DNA of 64,000 nucleotides from Corynebacterium falsenii (GCA_001054945.1 JVKJ01000003.1:62001-126000), one strand, 5' to 3'. Shown: positions 1 through 10,043, counted from the stretch's first letter. Numbers and translations: made by a program. The notes: generated from the sequence alone by a model not told the origin.

Positions 1-220
1 TCGCCGGGCCGATCGGGGCCGTGATCATGTTGACCGCCAGGAATTCCATGGACCCGGCGTAAATGAGAATGCTCACAATGGGTGTCCAGAACCAGGCGAA
101 ACCCATTTGCATCATGAGGATCCCAAAGGCCAGGCCCAGCGGGAACAGCCCAAGCGCCACGGGGAACACGTCGCGGGCGCCGTGGGCAATCCGGTGCCAC
201 GCACTATGTGCCGTACTCAC
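1..220 (-). CDS. AzlC-family branched-chain amino acid permease, large subunit (N-terminal part, cut by window edge)
   Basis: Only the first ~73 residues lie in the window. They begin with a short polar head (start GTG at 220-218, a second GTG directly upstream at 223-221) and then run into hydrophobic stretches containing FPLGLAFGIL and an SILIYAGSMEFLAV segment, the pattern of the first helices of AzlC/BrnF proteins. In this family a large AzlC subunit pairs with a small AzlD subunit to export branched-chain amino acids and methionine. The gene follows pcnA on the same strand with a gap of about 12 bases, so the two are probably co-transcribed. The partner subunit would lie outside the window. 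Assignment is by motif only. Confidence 0.75.
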   Translation of the reverse strand, partial: MSTAHSAWHRIAHGARDVFPVALGLFPLGLAFGILMMQMGFAWFWTPIVSILIYAGSMEFLAVNMITAPIGPA

Positions 221-232
221 CACTGGTTCTCG

Positions 233-1681
233 CTACCCGCGCTCGTTTTCCTGGTCCCACCACTGTCGTAGCGCGGCGATCGCCTCATCTTTTTCCATCG
301 GCCCGCGATCCAACCGCAGCTCCTTCAGGTAGGCCCAGGCCTTGCCCACCTCGGGCCCGGGGGAGAGGTCCAGGATCTGCATGATCTCGTTGCCGTCCAA
401 GTCCGGACGCACGGCTGCGAGGTCCTCCTTTTCCTGAAGCTCCTCGATCCGGCGCTCCAGGCCGTCGTAGGTCTCCTTTAGTGCCTGGGCGCGCCGACGA
501 TTCCGGGTCGTGCAATCAGCCCGCACCAGCAGGTGCAACGTTGGTAGAAGCTCCCCGGCATCGTTGACATATCGTCGCACCGCGGAATCCGTCCACGCTC
601 CGTCGCCGTACCCGTGGAATCGCATGTGCAGAAAGACCAGCTGGCCAATGTCCTGCACGTGTTGCTTGGAGTACTTCAGCTTCCGCAGCCGCCGTCGCGT
701 CAACTTCGCGCCCACCACCTCGTGGTGGTGGAAGGTCACCGCCCCGCTGTCGGTGAACTCGCGCGTATCGGGCTTGCCCACATCGTGCATCAGCGCCGCC
801 CAGCGCAGCTCCAGGGAGGGTTCCAACCCGCGCTCCCTTTCCAGGTTCACCGCGTTTTGCAGCACCTTCAACGAATGCCAGTACACGTCCTTGTGCTGCT
901 TGTGCTCGTCCTGCGTGAGCTTCAGCGCGGGTAGCTCCGGCAGCACGTGTTCAGCCAGGCCCGTCTCCACCATGAGGTCCAGCCCGCGCCACGGCTCGAG
1001 CCCCAGCATCAGCTTGTTCAGCTCCACGGCCACGCGCTCGGCGGTGATCCGCGTGATCTCCCCCGCCATGTCACGCATCGCCGTGCTCACCCGCTCGGGC
1101 AAGCGGAACCCCAGCTGGGAGACGAATCGGCACGCTCGCAGCATCCGCAGCGGGTCATCGCGGAAACTGATTTCCGGGCTGTCGGGAGTATCCAACACCC
1201 CGTCCACAATGTCCTCGAACCCCCCCAGGGGATCCTCGAACCGGTGCTCCCCGCCGACTTCCAACTTCACGGCGATGGCATTCGCTCGAAAGTCGCGCCG
1301 AATCAGATCACCCTCCAGGCTCTCACCGAAGGTGACCACGGGATTGCGCGAATCACCGTCGTATTGGTCGGCGCGGAAGGTGGTGATTTCCACTTCCGCA
1401 CCCTTGACCAGTGCGGATACCGTCCCGAATTCAATCCCGGTATCCCACACGGTCTCCGAGATGGGCTCCAAAATCTCCTGAATCTCCTCCGGCCGCGCGT
1501 TGGTCGTGAAATCCAGGTCGCTGCTCATCCTCCCCAGCAGCGCATCGCGCACAGACCCACCCACGAGGTAGAGGTCCTTGTCGCGCGCGTGGAACCCCTC
1601 CGCCAGGGTGTTCAGCACGGTTTCTTCGCGCTGCAGCGCGCTCCTAGCGTTCCCCAGCATGCTTGTTACGTCCCGCTTCAT
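233..1681 (-). CDS. pcnA: CCA tRNA nucleotidyltransferase
   Basis: Adds or repairs the 3'-CCA end of tRNAs without a template. The nucleotidyltransferase signature is clear: LYLVGGSVRDALLGR followed by the metal-binding DLDFTT, then the RRDFRANAIAV segment and a downstream HD domain (ALMHDVGKPDTR ... FHHHEVVGA). Length from the ATG at 1681 is 482 aa, normal for actinobacterial PcnA/Cca proteins. A GTG at 1762 would add 27 non-conserved residues and lies 7 nt after a TAAGAT hexamer, so a leaderless longer form (509 aa) is a real alternative. The gene diverges from the NUDIX gene, as in other Corynebacteriales. Confidence 0.95.
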   Translation of the reverse strand: MKRDVTSMLGNARSALQREETVLNTLAEGFHARDKDLYLVGGSVRDALLGRMSSDLDFTTNARPEEIQEILEPISETVWDTGIEFGTVSALVKGAEVEITTFRADQYDGDSRNPVVTFGESLEGDLIRRDFRANAIAVKLEVGGEHRFEDPLGGFEDIVDGVLDTPDSPEISFRDDPLRMLRACRFVSQLGFRLPERVSTAMRDMAGEITRITAERVAVELNKLMLGLEPWRGLDLMVETGLAEHVLPELPALKLTQDEHKQHKDVYWHSLKVLQNAVNLERERGLEPSLELRWAALMHDVGKPDTREFTDSGAVTFHHHEVVGAKLTRRRLRKLKYSKQHVQDIGQLVFLHMRFHGYGDGAWTDSAVRRYVNDAGELLPTLHLLVRADCTTRNRRRAQALKETYDGLERRIEELQEKEDLAAVRPDLDGNEIMQILDLSPGPEVGKAWAYLKELRLDRGPMEKDEAIAALRQWWDQENERG

Positions 1682-1870
1682 TGGCTGGTCACCGCCATTA
1701 TTTGGGGACGCCACCGTCTGTCGTGATGGTCGATTTTCGGGAGATTGCTGTGGATTTGTCACGCCGATGATCTTACATTCCGGTGCGAACACCCCCGCCA
1801 GGCCAGGGTTGGTGCCCACGCGGCTCACCCGCCACACGCCGTTGGTTCCGTAATTCACTCCGAGTCCTAC

Positions 1871-1876
1871 TATCCT
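1871..1876 (+). promoter_or_regulatory. -10 element of the NUDIX gene, leaderless arrangement
   Basis: TATCCT is followed by exactly 7 nt and then the ATG at 1884. This spacing puts the likely transcription start on or next to the start codon, as in actinobacterial leaderless mRNAs. No Shine-Dalgarno sequence precedes the ATG. No clear -35 hexamer was found. Confidence 0.45.
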
Positions 1877-1883
1877 GTAGTGA

Positions 1884-2660
1884 ATGAACGAGGAACAGAG
1901 CACCGGGGACGGACAGCGCCGTCGTCGACGCCGCCGTTCCAACCACCAGAAGAACAATCACCAGCCCAAGAAGCAGGGATCAAAGCAGGGGAGCAAGCCG
2001 AAGAAGCCCAAAGGCGGTGGGCGCGGCACGCGGGGTGGCGCCAAGCGCAATGGCAACAACAGACACACCGGCCAGGGACGGCCGGGCACTGGCCACCGCT
2101 TCCCGGCCAACCGCAATCACCGCACGCACACGGCGCACAACCTGCAGGACAGCGACCTCCCGTTGTCCGTAGAGACCTCCGCCGGTGGCCTGGTGCTCTC
2201 CGGGCTGGCCGAGGCCGTCCAACCCGATGGTTCCGTCGATCTCTCCCGCATCTACGTGGCTTTGATCGGCCGGCTGGATCGGCGAGGCCGGCTCCTGTGG
2301 TCCATGCCCAAGGGGCACGTGGAACCGGATGAATCCGAGCACGCGACCGCCGAGCGGGAAGTGTGGGAGGAGACCGGCGTGGCAGGGGAGGTCATCGCCG
2401 ACCTGGGCGTTATTGACTATTGGTTCGTCTCCGAAGGCACCCGCATCCACAAAACAGTGCACCATCACCTTCTGCGTTTTGTGGACGGTGACCTCAACGA
2501 CGAGGACCCTGAAGTCACCGAGGTCGCGTGGCTTCCGGTGAATCAGCTGGTTGAGCGCCTGGCCTATGCGGACGAGCGCCGCCTCGCCCGTCAAGCCTTC
2601 GACGACCTCACGGACTACGCGCGCGCCGAAGCACAAGCGGGGAGGGCCACCCCGCGTTAG
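1884..2660 (+). CDS. NUDIX hydrolase with basic N-terminal tail
   Basis: Hydrolyses a nucleoside diphosphate linked to another moiety; the exact substrate is not visible. A complete NUDIX box lies at residues 144-166 (G-x5-E-x7-REVWEETGV). The first ~85 residues are an Arg/Lys/Gln/Gly-rich, presumably disordered tail that suggests nucleic-acid or ribosome contact. The position between pcnA and the DUF6049-murJ pair matches the mycobacterial mutT4 locus, so it is probably the orthologue of that gene; I leave the symbol empty because substrate specificity is unproven. The start is supported by the -10/ATG spacing. Confidence 0.9.
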   Translation: MNEEQSTGDGQRRRRRRRSNHQKNNHQPKKQGSKQGSKPKKPKGGGRGTRGGAKRNGNNRHTGQGRPGTGHRFPANRNHRTHTAHNLQDSDLPLSVETSAGGLVLSGLAEAVQPDGSVDLSRIYVALIGRLDRRGRLLWSMPKGHVEPDESEHATAEREVWEETGVAGEVIADLGVIDYWFVSEGTRIHKTVHHHLLRFVDGDLNDEDPEVTEVAWLPVNQLVERLAYADERRLARQAFDDLTDYARAEAQAGRATPR

Positions 2661-2678
2661 TGCGCGCGGGCATTTGCC

Positions 2679-5288
2679 ATGTTCTCAAGCGTTCGCCGTC
2701 ATCTGACCGCCCGGACCCCAGCAGCCGCGATCACGGCGCTGGGGTTGTTCGCAGCCGTACCTGGCTCCGCCGCCGCCCAACTCCCAGCCACGCCGATGCT
2801 GCCGCACAACCCCGCGGACGCCTCCGAACTATCACACTGGGCCAACCCCAACGCCCGCTCGGCTGACCCGGTCACCGATGTCACCGCCAGCATCCAATCA
2901 CTGACCCCCAGCGCGGTGAACAAGAACGGCAACACCACCGTCTCACTGAAAATCACCAATCACGCCAGCGTGCCGCTCAACCAGCTGGCCCTCACACTCC
3001 ACGCAGGGTCGAAGGCAGATTCCTCCAACTCCATTCGCCTCGCCCAGCTGCAGAACGCCAACGAACTCGCATCCACCCCCTCCTCGATCTCCCTGCCGCA
3101 GACGGTGGATCCGGGGGAATCAGCCACCGTGGATGTGAAACTCGCGGTCGGTTCCTCGACGGTCTCTTCCACCGACCGGACACTGACGGCCCCGAATATT
3201 GCCGAGGCCGGTGCGTATCCACTGGCGATGTCCCTTCAGGGCGTGCTGGAGGAAGGCAATGGCGTCCAAAATTTAGACGTGGTGCGCACAACCCTCAGCG
3301 TCACTGATGAGCAACCGCACGGCGACCCCCCGGCGCCACTGACCTTCCTGTGGCCCCTAGCAGCGGATGCCCACGTCACCCCCGGCAACACTGGCGATGC
3401 CCCCAAGCGTGCACCGCTGTATCTGCAGGACGATCACCTGGCCGATGAGCTCTCCCCGGGCGGGCGCCTGCACTCGCTGCTGGACGCGTACAAGGACGGG
3501 ATCCGCGGAGAACAGGGCGATGAACTCCGACAGGCCTCGTGCGTGGCCATCGACCCGGAACTGCTGGACGTCGTCCACCGGATGAGCACCGGCTACATGG
3601 TCGGCCCCACCGTGCCACCCACCACTGAAGAGCCCCGGCGCCTGCGCGATTCCTGGGGCAAGATCTTTGACGATGCGAAGACGAAGATCGCCAACCGACT
3701 GGGGATTCAACGCGCCAACGAATACAGCGCCCGCCCCGGCGTGGGCGCGCAGGCCGCGAAGGAATGGCTCGATGAGCTCAAGGGGCTCGTGCAGGGCGGA
3801 TGCAGCGTGGCGCTGCCCTACAGCGGCGCGGACCTCAACGCCATCGGCGCCTCCGGGGACGATTGGCTGGCCGTGCACGCTCTCGGCCGCGGGCCAGAGA
3901 TCTTCCAGGACGTGCTTGGGACTCGCCCGACCGAGAACGTGGTCGTTCCCCCGTCTGGATTGATCGCGCCGGGCAACGTGCGCCTGCTCGCGGCGGGGGA
4001 GACGAAGGACATCGATGCCTCCATGAGCACCCGCTACGAGGTGATGAAGAAGGGGGCGCCGGCTCTGCCGCCGCAGTCCTCGGTCACCGCGCTACTGGCG
4101 GATAACACGGTCAACACCCTCCGCGATGCCGATCCCGTGGCAGCGACTGGCGCAGGTGACGGGGAGAACGATTCCGCCCACAGCGCCGAGCGCGACGATG
4201 CCTGGAACCGCCGATTGGTCCGCCTGCAGTCGCAGCCCCCGCAGCCGCCACACAATGACTTCACGGCCCTGACGTACTCCGGGGCGCTGGGCACTGTGCT
4301 GCAGGCCACGGGATCACAGCCGGAGGTCGCCGCGTACTCCAACCCGGACTCCCGGTTGCCGTTGGATGCCGATTCTCAGGCCGCGCGGATGGGGACCGCG
4401 GTGGCGGTGCTCAACCAGGAGATCTCCACCGGCGAGCCCGTGCTCGCTGTTCCCCCCGCCCTGTGGAGTGTGGACGCCACCGGAGCGCATTCATTCATCT
4501 CCGCCGTGACATCCGCATTGTCCCAGCACCGGGCGGAGCCGACCAGCCTGGCCAACGCGATGGCGCCGAGGGGGATCCATCCGGATCAGCTCCCACTGGG
4601 AAACACGACGGTGCCGTTCACGGACCCCGGCGCGGCAGACTTGGCGACCGCCCAGCGCATGGGTTTCCTGGCTAAGTACATCGACGAACTCACGCAGATC
4701 ATGCGGGATGATCAGAACATCGCGCTGTCGCGGGAGGCGTTCACTCGGCCGCTGTTCGCGGATGTGGTGCGCGCCAGCAGCAGTTACCGCATGCGAGAGC
4801 GCTCGAGCTGGTCCGATGTGCGTCAGGCCGTGAGGAGCCGACTGGAGCGGGTGGATCAGACGGTGGGCGCGCTGCGGCGCAGCGTGTCACTGCTGCCCCC
4901 GGGGAGCGTGATGACCCGGACATCCGAATCCTCGCCGCTGCTGGTGGTGGCCCGCAATGGGCTGCCGCTGCCGGTGCCGGCGACAATCGGATACAGCGAG
5001 GAGAAAAACGGGGGAGTGACCCTGAAGGTTCCCAAGGAACAAGCCATTCCCGCCCGCGGTTCCATCACGCTGCCCGTGGAGACGGACGCGGAGAGCAGCA
5101 CCAGTAAGTCCGGACTGTCTTTGTGGCTAGCCACCCCAAACGATGTGAAGATCAGCGAAGCCGTGAAAGTTCAGGTGCAGTCGGTGCCGGGGATGAGCCG
5201 GACGAAACTGCTCGTGCTGACGGCGCTTCTGTTTGTATTTGCGCTTGTCGGCAAGGCGCTGTGGGACCGGCGAACCCGGCGGAATTAG
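2679..5288 (+). CDS. DUF6049-family exported membrane protein
   Basis: An 869-aa protein with an N-terminal signal sequence (basic start, Ala/Leu core, ending near AAAQL at about residue 35), a long extracytoplasmic region and one C-terminal transmembrane helix (LLVLTALLFVFALVGKALW) followed by a short basic cytosolic tail. The topology and place immediately before murJ match the conserved actinobacterial family that sits next to MviN/MurJ (Rv3909-like). The early extracellular part resembles an immunoglobulin-like beta domain. Its role is unknown; the fixed pairing with MurJ suggests peptidoglycan or envelope assembly. It starts 18 bases after the NUDIX stop. Confidence 0.8.
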   Translation: MFSSVRRHLTARTPAAAITALGLFAAVPGSAAAQLPATPMLPHNPADASELSHWANPNARSADPVTDVTASIQSLTPSAVNKNGNTTVSLKITNHASVPLNQLALTLHAGSKADSSNSIRLAQLQNANELASTPSSISLPQTVDPGESATVDVKLAVGSSTVSSTDRTLTAPNIAEAGAYPLAMSLQGVLEEGNGVQNLDVVRTTLSVTDEQPHGDPPAPLTFLWPLAADAHVTPGNTGDAPKRAPLYLQDDHLADELSPGGRLHSLLDAYKDGIRGEQGDELRQASCVAIDPELLDVVHRMSTGYMVGPTVPPTTEEPRRLRDSWGKIFDDAKTKIANRLGIQRANEYSARPGVGAQAAKEWLDELKGLVQGGCSVALPYSGADLNAIGASGDDWLAVHALGRGPEIFQDVLGTRPTENVVVPPSGLIAPGNVRLLAAGETKDIDASMSTRYEVMKKGAPALPPQSSVTALLADNTVNTLRDADPVAATGAGDGENDSAHSAERDDAWNRRLVRLQSQPPQPPHNDFTALTYSGALGTVLQATGSQPEVAAYSNPDSRLPLDADSQAARMGTAVAVLNQEISTGEPVLAVPPALWSVDATGAHSFISAVTSALSQHRAEPTSLANAMAPRGIHPDQLPLGNTTVPFTDPGAADLATAQRMGFLAKYIDELTQIMRDDQNIALSREAFTRPLFADVVRASSSYRMRERSSWSDVRQAVRSRLERVDQTVGALRRSVSLLPPGSVMTRTSESSPLLVVARNGLPLPVPATIGYSEEKNGGVTLKVPKEQAIPARGSITLPVETDAESSTSKSGLSLWLATPNDVKISEAVKVQVQSVPGMSRTKLLVLTALLFVFALVGKALWDRRTRRN

Positions 5289-5326
5289 GCAACACACCCC
5301 GCCGTCGTTAGGTTTAGCCCCGCTGT

Positions 5327-8300
5327 GTGGGTGAAGATGGGACAGTGAATTCCTCTGACCCTCAAGACCCATCGCGCGCTCCCGGGCAACGCGGACGATT
5401 CCTTCAGGCCCGTCCGCCAGCTCTAGCTCCGACGGCGAAGTCGGACAAGACGGATGCTTTCCCCGCCGCCGAGGATCACTCTGACCTGGGCACCGCGCCG
5501 GACCGACGCTCGCAGGCCGCCACCCCGCGCACCGGGGAACACAGCTCTGCTGTGGCGAGCCGCACGGCGACGGGCGGTGGCGTCCGCACCGCGGAGCGAC
5601 CCACCTCCCACGGCGAGGACGACGACAACGTCCCCGATAGCGACGAACAGGTCGTGCGGGCAGGCGGGTCCATGGCGATCGCGACCCTCATCTCGCGCAT
5701 CACCGGCTTCCTGCGCACCGTCCTGATCGGTGCGGCGCTCGGGCCCGCGATCGCCTCCGCCTTCAACATCGCGAATACCCTGCCGAACCTGATCACCGAA
5801 CTTGTGCTCGGCGCGGTGCTGACCTCCCTGGTGGTCCCCGTGCTGGTGAGGGCAGAAAAGGAAGATCCTGATCGAGGTGCGGCGTTTATCCGCCGATTAT
5901 TTACGATCACCGTGGCCCTGATGGGCACCATCACGGTCCTATCCGTGGCCGCCGCACCATTGCTGGTGGACGTGCAGCTATCGGAGGCCGGGCAGGTCAA
6001 CGTGAGCATGACGAAGGCCTTTGCCTTCCTGGTCCTGCCGCAAATCGTGTTCTACGCGATGTTCGCCGTCTTCATGGCGGTGTTGAACACGAAGGGCATT
6101 TTCAAGCCCGGCGCGTGGGCCCCGGTGGTGAACAACGTGGTCACACTGTCGGTGCTGTCCCTGTACTACCTGCTGCCCGATGACCTCACGCTGAAGCCGA
6201 CGGACAACGTCACCATCGTGGACCCGTCGATCCTGCTGTTGGGGCTGGGCACGACCGCCGGTGTGGTGATGCAGGCGCTCATCATGATCCCGTACCTGCG
6301 CAAGGCGGGGATCGATTTGCGCCCACTGTGGGGCATTGATGAGCGGTTGAAATCCTTCGGCGGCATGGCGATTGCCATCATCGTCTACGTCGCCATCTCC
6401 CAGGTCGGTTGGACTATTAATAACCGCATCGCGGACTCCGCCAGCCCCGAGGCGCCCGGCATTTACATGATGGCCTGGCAGTTGTTGCAGGTCCCCTACG
6501 GTGTCATCGGCGTGACACTGCTGACGGCGGTCATGCCGCGGCTGTCCCGCAACGCGGCGGAGGGCGACGACAAGGCCGTGGTGGGGGACCTCACGGTGGC
6601 TACGAAGCTGACACTGTTGGCCCTGATCCCCGTGATCGTGTTCTTCACCGCCTTCGGCACGCTGATCTCCGGCGCGCTGTTCCTCTACGGCCAGTACACC
6701 CTTGAGGCCTCCAACGTCCTCGGGTGGACGATCAGCTTCTCCGCGTTCACGCTGATCCCTTACGCGATCGTCCTGCTACACCTACGCGTGTTCTACGCCC
6801 GTGAGGAAGTGTGGACCCCCACCTTCATCATCGCCGGCATCACGATCACCAAGCTGGCGCTGGCCTCCGTCGCCCCGCACATCGCCACGGAGCCACGCCT
6901 GGTCGTGGTGCTGCTGGGCGCCGCGAACGGCTTCGGGTTCGTCGCCGGCGCGATCATTGGTGATCGCTTGCTCCGCCGTTCGCTGGGTTCGCTGAACACC
7001 CGGGCGGTGCTGAAGACCTCGGCGTGGGCCCTCGGTTCCTCGCTGCTGGGTGCGCTGGTGGCGTGGCGGCTGGATCTGCTGCTGTTGAAGTTCGTGTTCA
7101 AGTCCGTGGAGAGCCCCTGGTTCCTGCTGCGCATGCTCGTCGCTGGAATTGTGTTCCTCCTGGTCACTGGCGCCGCGCTGTCGCGTTCGGGGCTTCCAGA
7201 GGTACTCACGGTGGGCCGCGCGCTGTCCCGGTTGCCGGTGGTGGGCCGGTTCTTTTCCGGACGCCAACCCGAAGACGAGGAGCTGTCCACCGACGAACAT
7301 TCGATGCAGCCGCAGCGCGCCACTGCCGAATACGCCGCCCGGGAGGCCGCCGTGGCCAACGCCCTGTTGCCGGCGTTGCCGCCGCTGTCCGCCGGTGTGG
7401 TCCGCGGCCCCCGGCTGGTGCCCGGCGCGCCGATTATGGATGGGCGCTTCCGCCTCCTCGCCGATCACGGTGGATCCCCGGCTGCGCGCCTGTGGCAGGC
7501 TCGCGATGTGGCCTCCAAGGAGGTCGTGGCCCTCACCATCATGGACCCGAATGCGGCCGTGCGCGCCGAGTACGGCTCTGCACCCGTCATTCCCGATCGG
7601 GCGCGCAAGGTCATCGCCGCCCGGCGCGAGATCGTTCGGCGTTCGCAGGCGCTCATGGATTGCACTGGACCGGGCCTGGCCCGCATCCGGCAGGTGGTGG
7701 AGAGCCCCACCACCGTCATTGTGATTTCCGATTGGGTGGCGGGCTCGCCGCTGTCCGCAGTGGCGGAGAGCGGGCCCGATCCGATGGCCGCCGGCTATGC
7801 GGTTTCCGATCTGTCGTTCGCTGTGGCGCGGGCTCATAACCACGGCGCCATCATGGGCCTGGATCACCGCGACCGCATTCGCATCAGCACCGAGGGCGCG
7901 GCCGTGCTGGCCTTCCCCGGTGTTCTGCCGAAGAATTCCGAGATCCAGGACATCCGCGGCATCGGCGTGGTGTTGGACCTCCTGCTGAAGCAGATTCCGG
8001 AATCCGAGATTCCGCAGGATCTGATGGAAGCGATGGAGGATATTAAGCACGAGGCCGACGATGTTGATCCCTCCGCCCTGGGCAAGCATCTGCGCGCTCT
8101 AACGACCGGCGAGATGACCGTGGACGCGGACGAGACCCCGGACCCCACCTCCCGTTCCGGCTTCGGCGCCGCTCAGAACAAGCCACGGTCGTTCGCCACG
8201 GCCGGTTTGCTCGCCTTCGCTGTCGTCGTCCTGATCGCCGCAGTGGTGGCGGCGCTCGTCAGCCAGTTGGGTGGCAGCCGAGTGGATAATCCACTGACAC

Positions 8301-8971
8301 CCGATTCCATCCGAGACGGCGCGGCCAATGCGGCCGGGCAGAAGCCAGCGCAGGTCCAGCTGAAGAACGCTGTGGAGTGGACTCCTTCGGATGGCCGCGG
8401 CACCCCGGATTCGCCCGAGGACGCCAAGAACATTGCCGACGGGAATCCGGCCACCACGTGGAAGTCGGATGAGTATTCAAACCCCTTGGGCCCCTCCGGG
8501 CTGAAGGACGGCATCGGTCTGATGATCTCCCTTCCGGAGGGAACGAACCTGACTCAGGTGCAGCTGCAGGGGCTGGTTCCGGGCATGAAGATCGAGCTGC
8601 GCAGCGCAAATGGGGATGTCACTTCCCTGCAGGACACTCAACTGCTGGACACATTGGATGTGAAGAAGTCGGCGGAGACGGTGACGCTAGAGACTGACAC
8701 CCCGCATGCAGAGGCGGAAAAGCGAGAATCCACCTCAACGCAGGCTGCCGCGCCGTCGGAGCAGCCGGGCAAGGATAATGAGGTGAAGGGCAATCGCCTG
8801 CTGCTGTGGATCACCGCCTTGCCCACCCCAAACCTGGGCAGCATCTCCGAGGTGACCGCCATGGGGACGTGGAAGGGGCAGCCGGAGGCCGATACGCAGC
8901 GGCGTCCGGAGCAGGGCGCGGGGGACACGGCCTCCGCGACCACGGCCCCGGCTCCCGCACCCGCCCGGTAA
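5327..8971 (+). CDS. murJ: lipid II flippase MurJ with pseudokinase and C-terminal extracellular domain
   Basis: A three-part protein of 1214 aa. Residues ~1-105 are polar and probably disordered; ~110-640 form the multi-helix MurJ/MviN core that flips lipid II (early motif ATLISRITGFLRTVLIG). Residues ~703-925 are a kinase-like domain in which the VAIK lysine is replaced (VALTIMD) and no DFG is seen, so it should be catalytically dead. A transmembrane helix (~955-981) leads to an extracellular beta domain resembling discoidin/F5-8C modules (~1019-1185). This matches mycobacterial MviN, whose pseudokinase is phosphorylated by PknB and bound by FhaA. Start GTG at 5327; GTG 5345 is an in-frame alternative. 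Confidence 0.93.
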   Translation: MGEDGTVNSSDPQDPSRAPGQRGRFLQARPPALAPTAKSDKTDAFPAAEDHSDLGTAPDRRSQAATPRTGEHSSAVASRTATGGGVRTAERPTSHGEDDDNVPDSDEQVVRAGGSMAIATLISRITGFLRTVLIGAALGPAIASAFNIANTLPNLITELVLGAVLTSLVVPVLVRAEKEDPDRGAAFIRRLFTITVALMGTITVLSVAAAPLLVDVQLSEAGQVNVSMTKAFAFLVLPQIVFYAMFAVFMAVLNTKGIFKPGAWAPVVNNVVTLSVLSLYYLLPDDLTLKPTDNVTIVDPSILLLGLGTTAGVVMQALIMIPYLRKAGIDLRPLWGIDERLKSFGGMAIAIIVYVAISQVGWTINNRIADSASPEAPGIYMMAWQLLQVPYGVIGVTLLTAVMPRLSRNAAEGDDKAVVGDLTVATKLTLLALIPVIVFFTAFGTLISGALFLYGQYTLEASNVLGWTISFSAFTLIPYAIVLLHLRVFYAREEVWTPTFIIAGITITKLALASVAPHIATEPRLVVVLLGAANGFGFVAGAIIGDRLLRRSLGSLNTRAVLKTSAWALGSSLLGALVAWRLDLLLLKFVFKSVESPWFLLRMLVAGIVFLLVTGAALSRSGLPEVLTVGRALSRLPVVGRFFSGRQPEDEELSTDEHSMQPQRATAEYAAREAAVANALLPALPPLSAGVVRGPRLVPGAPIMDGRFRLLADHGGSPAARLWQARDVASKEVVALTIMDPNAAVRAEYGSAPVIPDRARKVIAARREIVRRSQALMDCTGPGLARIRQVVESPTTVIVISDWVAGSPLSAVAESGPDPMAAGYAVSDLSFAVARAHNHGAIMGLDHRDRIRISTEGAAVLAFPGVLPKNSEIQDIRGIGVVLDLLLKQIPESEIPQDLMEAMEDIKHEADDVDPSALGKHLRALTTGEMTVDADETPDPTSRSGFGAAQNKPRSFATAGLLAFAVVVLIAAVVAALVSQLGGSRVDNPLTPDSIRDGAANAAGQKPAQVQLKNAVEWTPSDGRGTPDSPEDAKNIADGNPATTWKSDEYSNPLGPSGLKDGIGLMISLPEGTNLTQVQLQGLVPGMKIELRSANGDVTSLQDTQLLDTLDVKKSAETVTLETDTPHAEAEKRESTSTQAAAPSEQPGKDNEVKGNRLLLWITALPTPNLGSISEVTAMGTWKGQPEADTQRRPEQGAGDTASATTAPAPAPAR

Positions 8972-9131
8972 CCCCGGCGGCGTCCACCACTCACCGCGCA
9001 CTGCCCGAGGGCGGGGACCCGCAGGGGTCCTCGTCCCGGGGTGGCCATCCGGTGCAGTCCACAGTGGGATAGTTCTCCACAGGGCCCTTGGTTTCGGAGA
9101 ACGCGATGATGGATTACGGGGCGCACGTGCC

Positions 9132-9154
9132 GGGAACCTGGTTACATTGTTCCC
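9132..9154. promoter_or_regulatory. inverted repeat over a -10-like element upstream of sigM
   Basis: GGGAAC and GTTCCC form a perfect 6-bp inverted repeat separated by 11 nt. The spacer contains TACATT, a good match to a housekeeping -10. The GGGAAC arm also resembles the -35 of ECF sigma promoters, so the site may serve autoregulation. It is about 50 bases before the sigM ATG. Function is inferred only. Confidence 0.3.
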
Positions 9155-9204
9155 GAATAGTTCATCGGCGGATCGGGGGGTCCGCAACCTAGGGGAGGTT
9201 TTCC

Positions 9205-9942
9205 ATGACCGTATGCATAGATCGCAAGACACAATTATCGGGGCCGAAAAGTGCGCTGAGCACCGTGGAGTGCGCTCGGCCGAAGCGGGGGCTGACACAA
9301 GAGGAACTCAGCGATGACGAGCTGCTGCAGAGACACCTGGCCGGGTGTGAGCAGTCGCTGGGGCGTCTGATCCGGCGGCACGAACATAGCCTTCGGTGGG
9401 TTATCCGAGCGGCAGGGGTCATGACTGCAGACCACTTCGACGTGCTGCAAGAAGGGGCGCTGCGGATGCACCGCTTTGCACGGAAGTTCCAGTGGGAGAG
9501 CAGCGTGTACACGTGGATGGTGACGATCGTTCGAAATACCGCGCGATCCCACGTGGAGTCGGAGAAGAAGCTGGCCTCGCACCACGTCGTGGACTTTCAC
9601 GTGCTGCACGAGTTGGAGTTCAGTGGAATCGGCACGGCATACGAATCCCTCCGGCCGGGAGCGAGCTCCGAGCGATGGGAGGAGCGGTTGGATCTGCGCC
9701 ATTACCTCAGGGGATTGGATCCAGAGTTGCGGGAGGTCATGGCCCTGACGGTGATGTGGGGGTATTCAGTTCGCGAGGCGGCCGCGGCACTGAAAATTCC
9801 GGCGGGAACCGTCAAGTCGCGGAAGCACCGAGCGTGTCGGCAGCTGGAGTTCTGGTTGCGCCGTGGCGACTATCGCGGTCACGCGCACCGGACGGGAGAA
9901 GACAGCGCGCGCACGGAATATCGGCAACGGGCGGCTGGTTAG
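9205..9942 (+). CDS. sigM: ECF-type RNA polymerase sigma factor SigM
   Basis: A 245-aa sigma-70 family protein of the ECF group. Region 2 runs from DDELLQRHLAG to VYTWMVTIVRN, and region 4 contains LREVMALTVMWGYSVREAAAALKIPAGTVKSR, the promoter -35-binding helix-turn-helix. The position between murJ and trxB identifies it as SigM, which in C. glutamicum controls the disulfide-stress (thioredoxin) response. The ~35-residue N-terminal extension before region 2 is unusual and a later start is possible, although the upstream AGGGGAGG-like ribosome binding site (9190s) fits the chosen ATG. No anti-sigma gene follows. Confidence 0.92.
   Translation: MTVCIDRKTQLSGPKSALSTVECARPKRGLTQEELSDDELLQRHLAGCEQSLGRLIRRHEHSLRWVIRAAGVMTADHFDVLQEGALRMHRFARKFQWESSVYTWMVTIVRNTARSHVESEKKLASHHVVDFHVLHELEFSGIGTAYESLRPGASSERWEERLDLRHYLRGLDPELREVMALTVMWGYSVREAAAALKIPAGTVKSRKHRACRQLEFWLRRGDYRGHAHRTGEDSARTEYRQRAAG
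9915..9942 (+). promoter_or_regulatory. possible SigM-type promoter for trxB inside the sigM 3' end
   Basis: GGAAT, 17 nt, GGTTAG resembles the ECF consensus I recall for corynebacterial SigM promoters (GGGAAT, 16-18 nt, then GTTG). Two positions of the -10 part do not match. A housekeeping-like TAGATT follows at 9964-9969. Weak evidence. Confidence 0.22.
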
Positions 9943-10043
9943 TTTGAGTGGTGAGCGCCTGGTTAGATTAAAGGCGCGAAAGAACACTTGACCACGTGCC
10001 ACAAACCCAGTTCTCTGCGGGAGAAGGGTGGAGAAGGGAACTC

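Noticed and set aside
5306..5324. DtxR-like TTAGGTT half-site before murJ
   Set aside because: Only the left half matches the 19-bp DtxR consensus; the right half is unrelated.
9014..9029. GGACCC/GGGTCC hairpin after murJ as terminator
   Set aside because: Short 6-bp stem and no T-tract; not enough to call.
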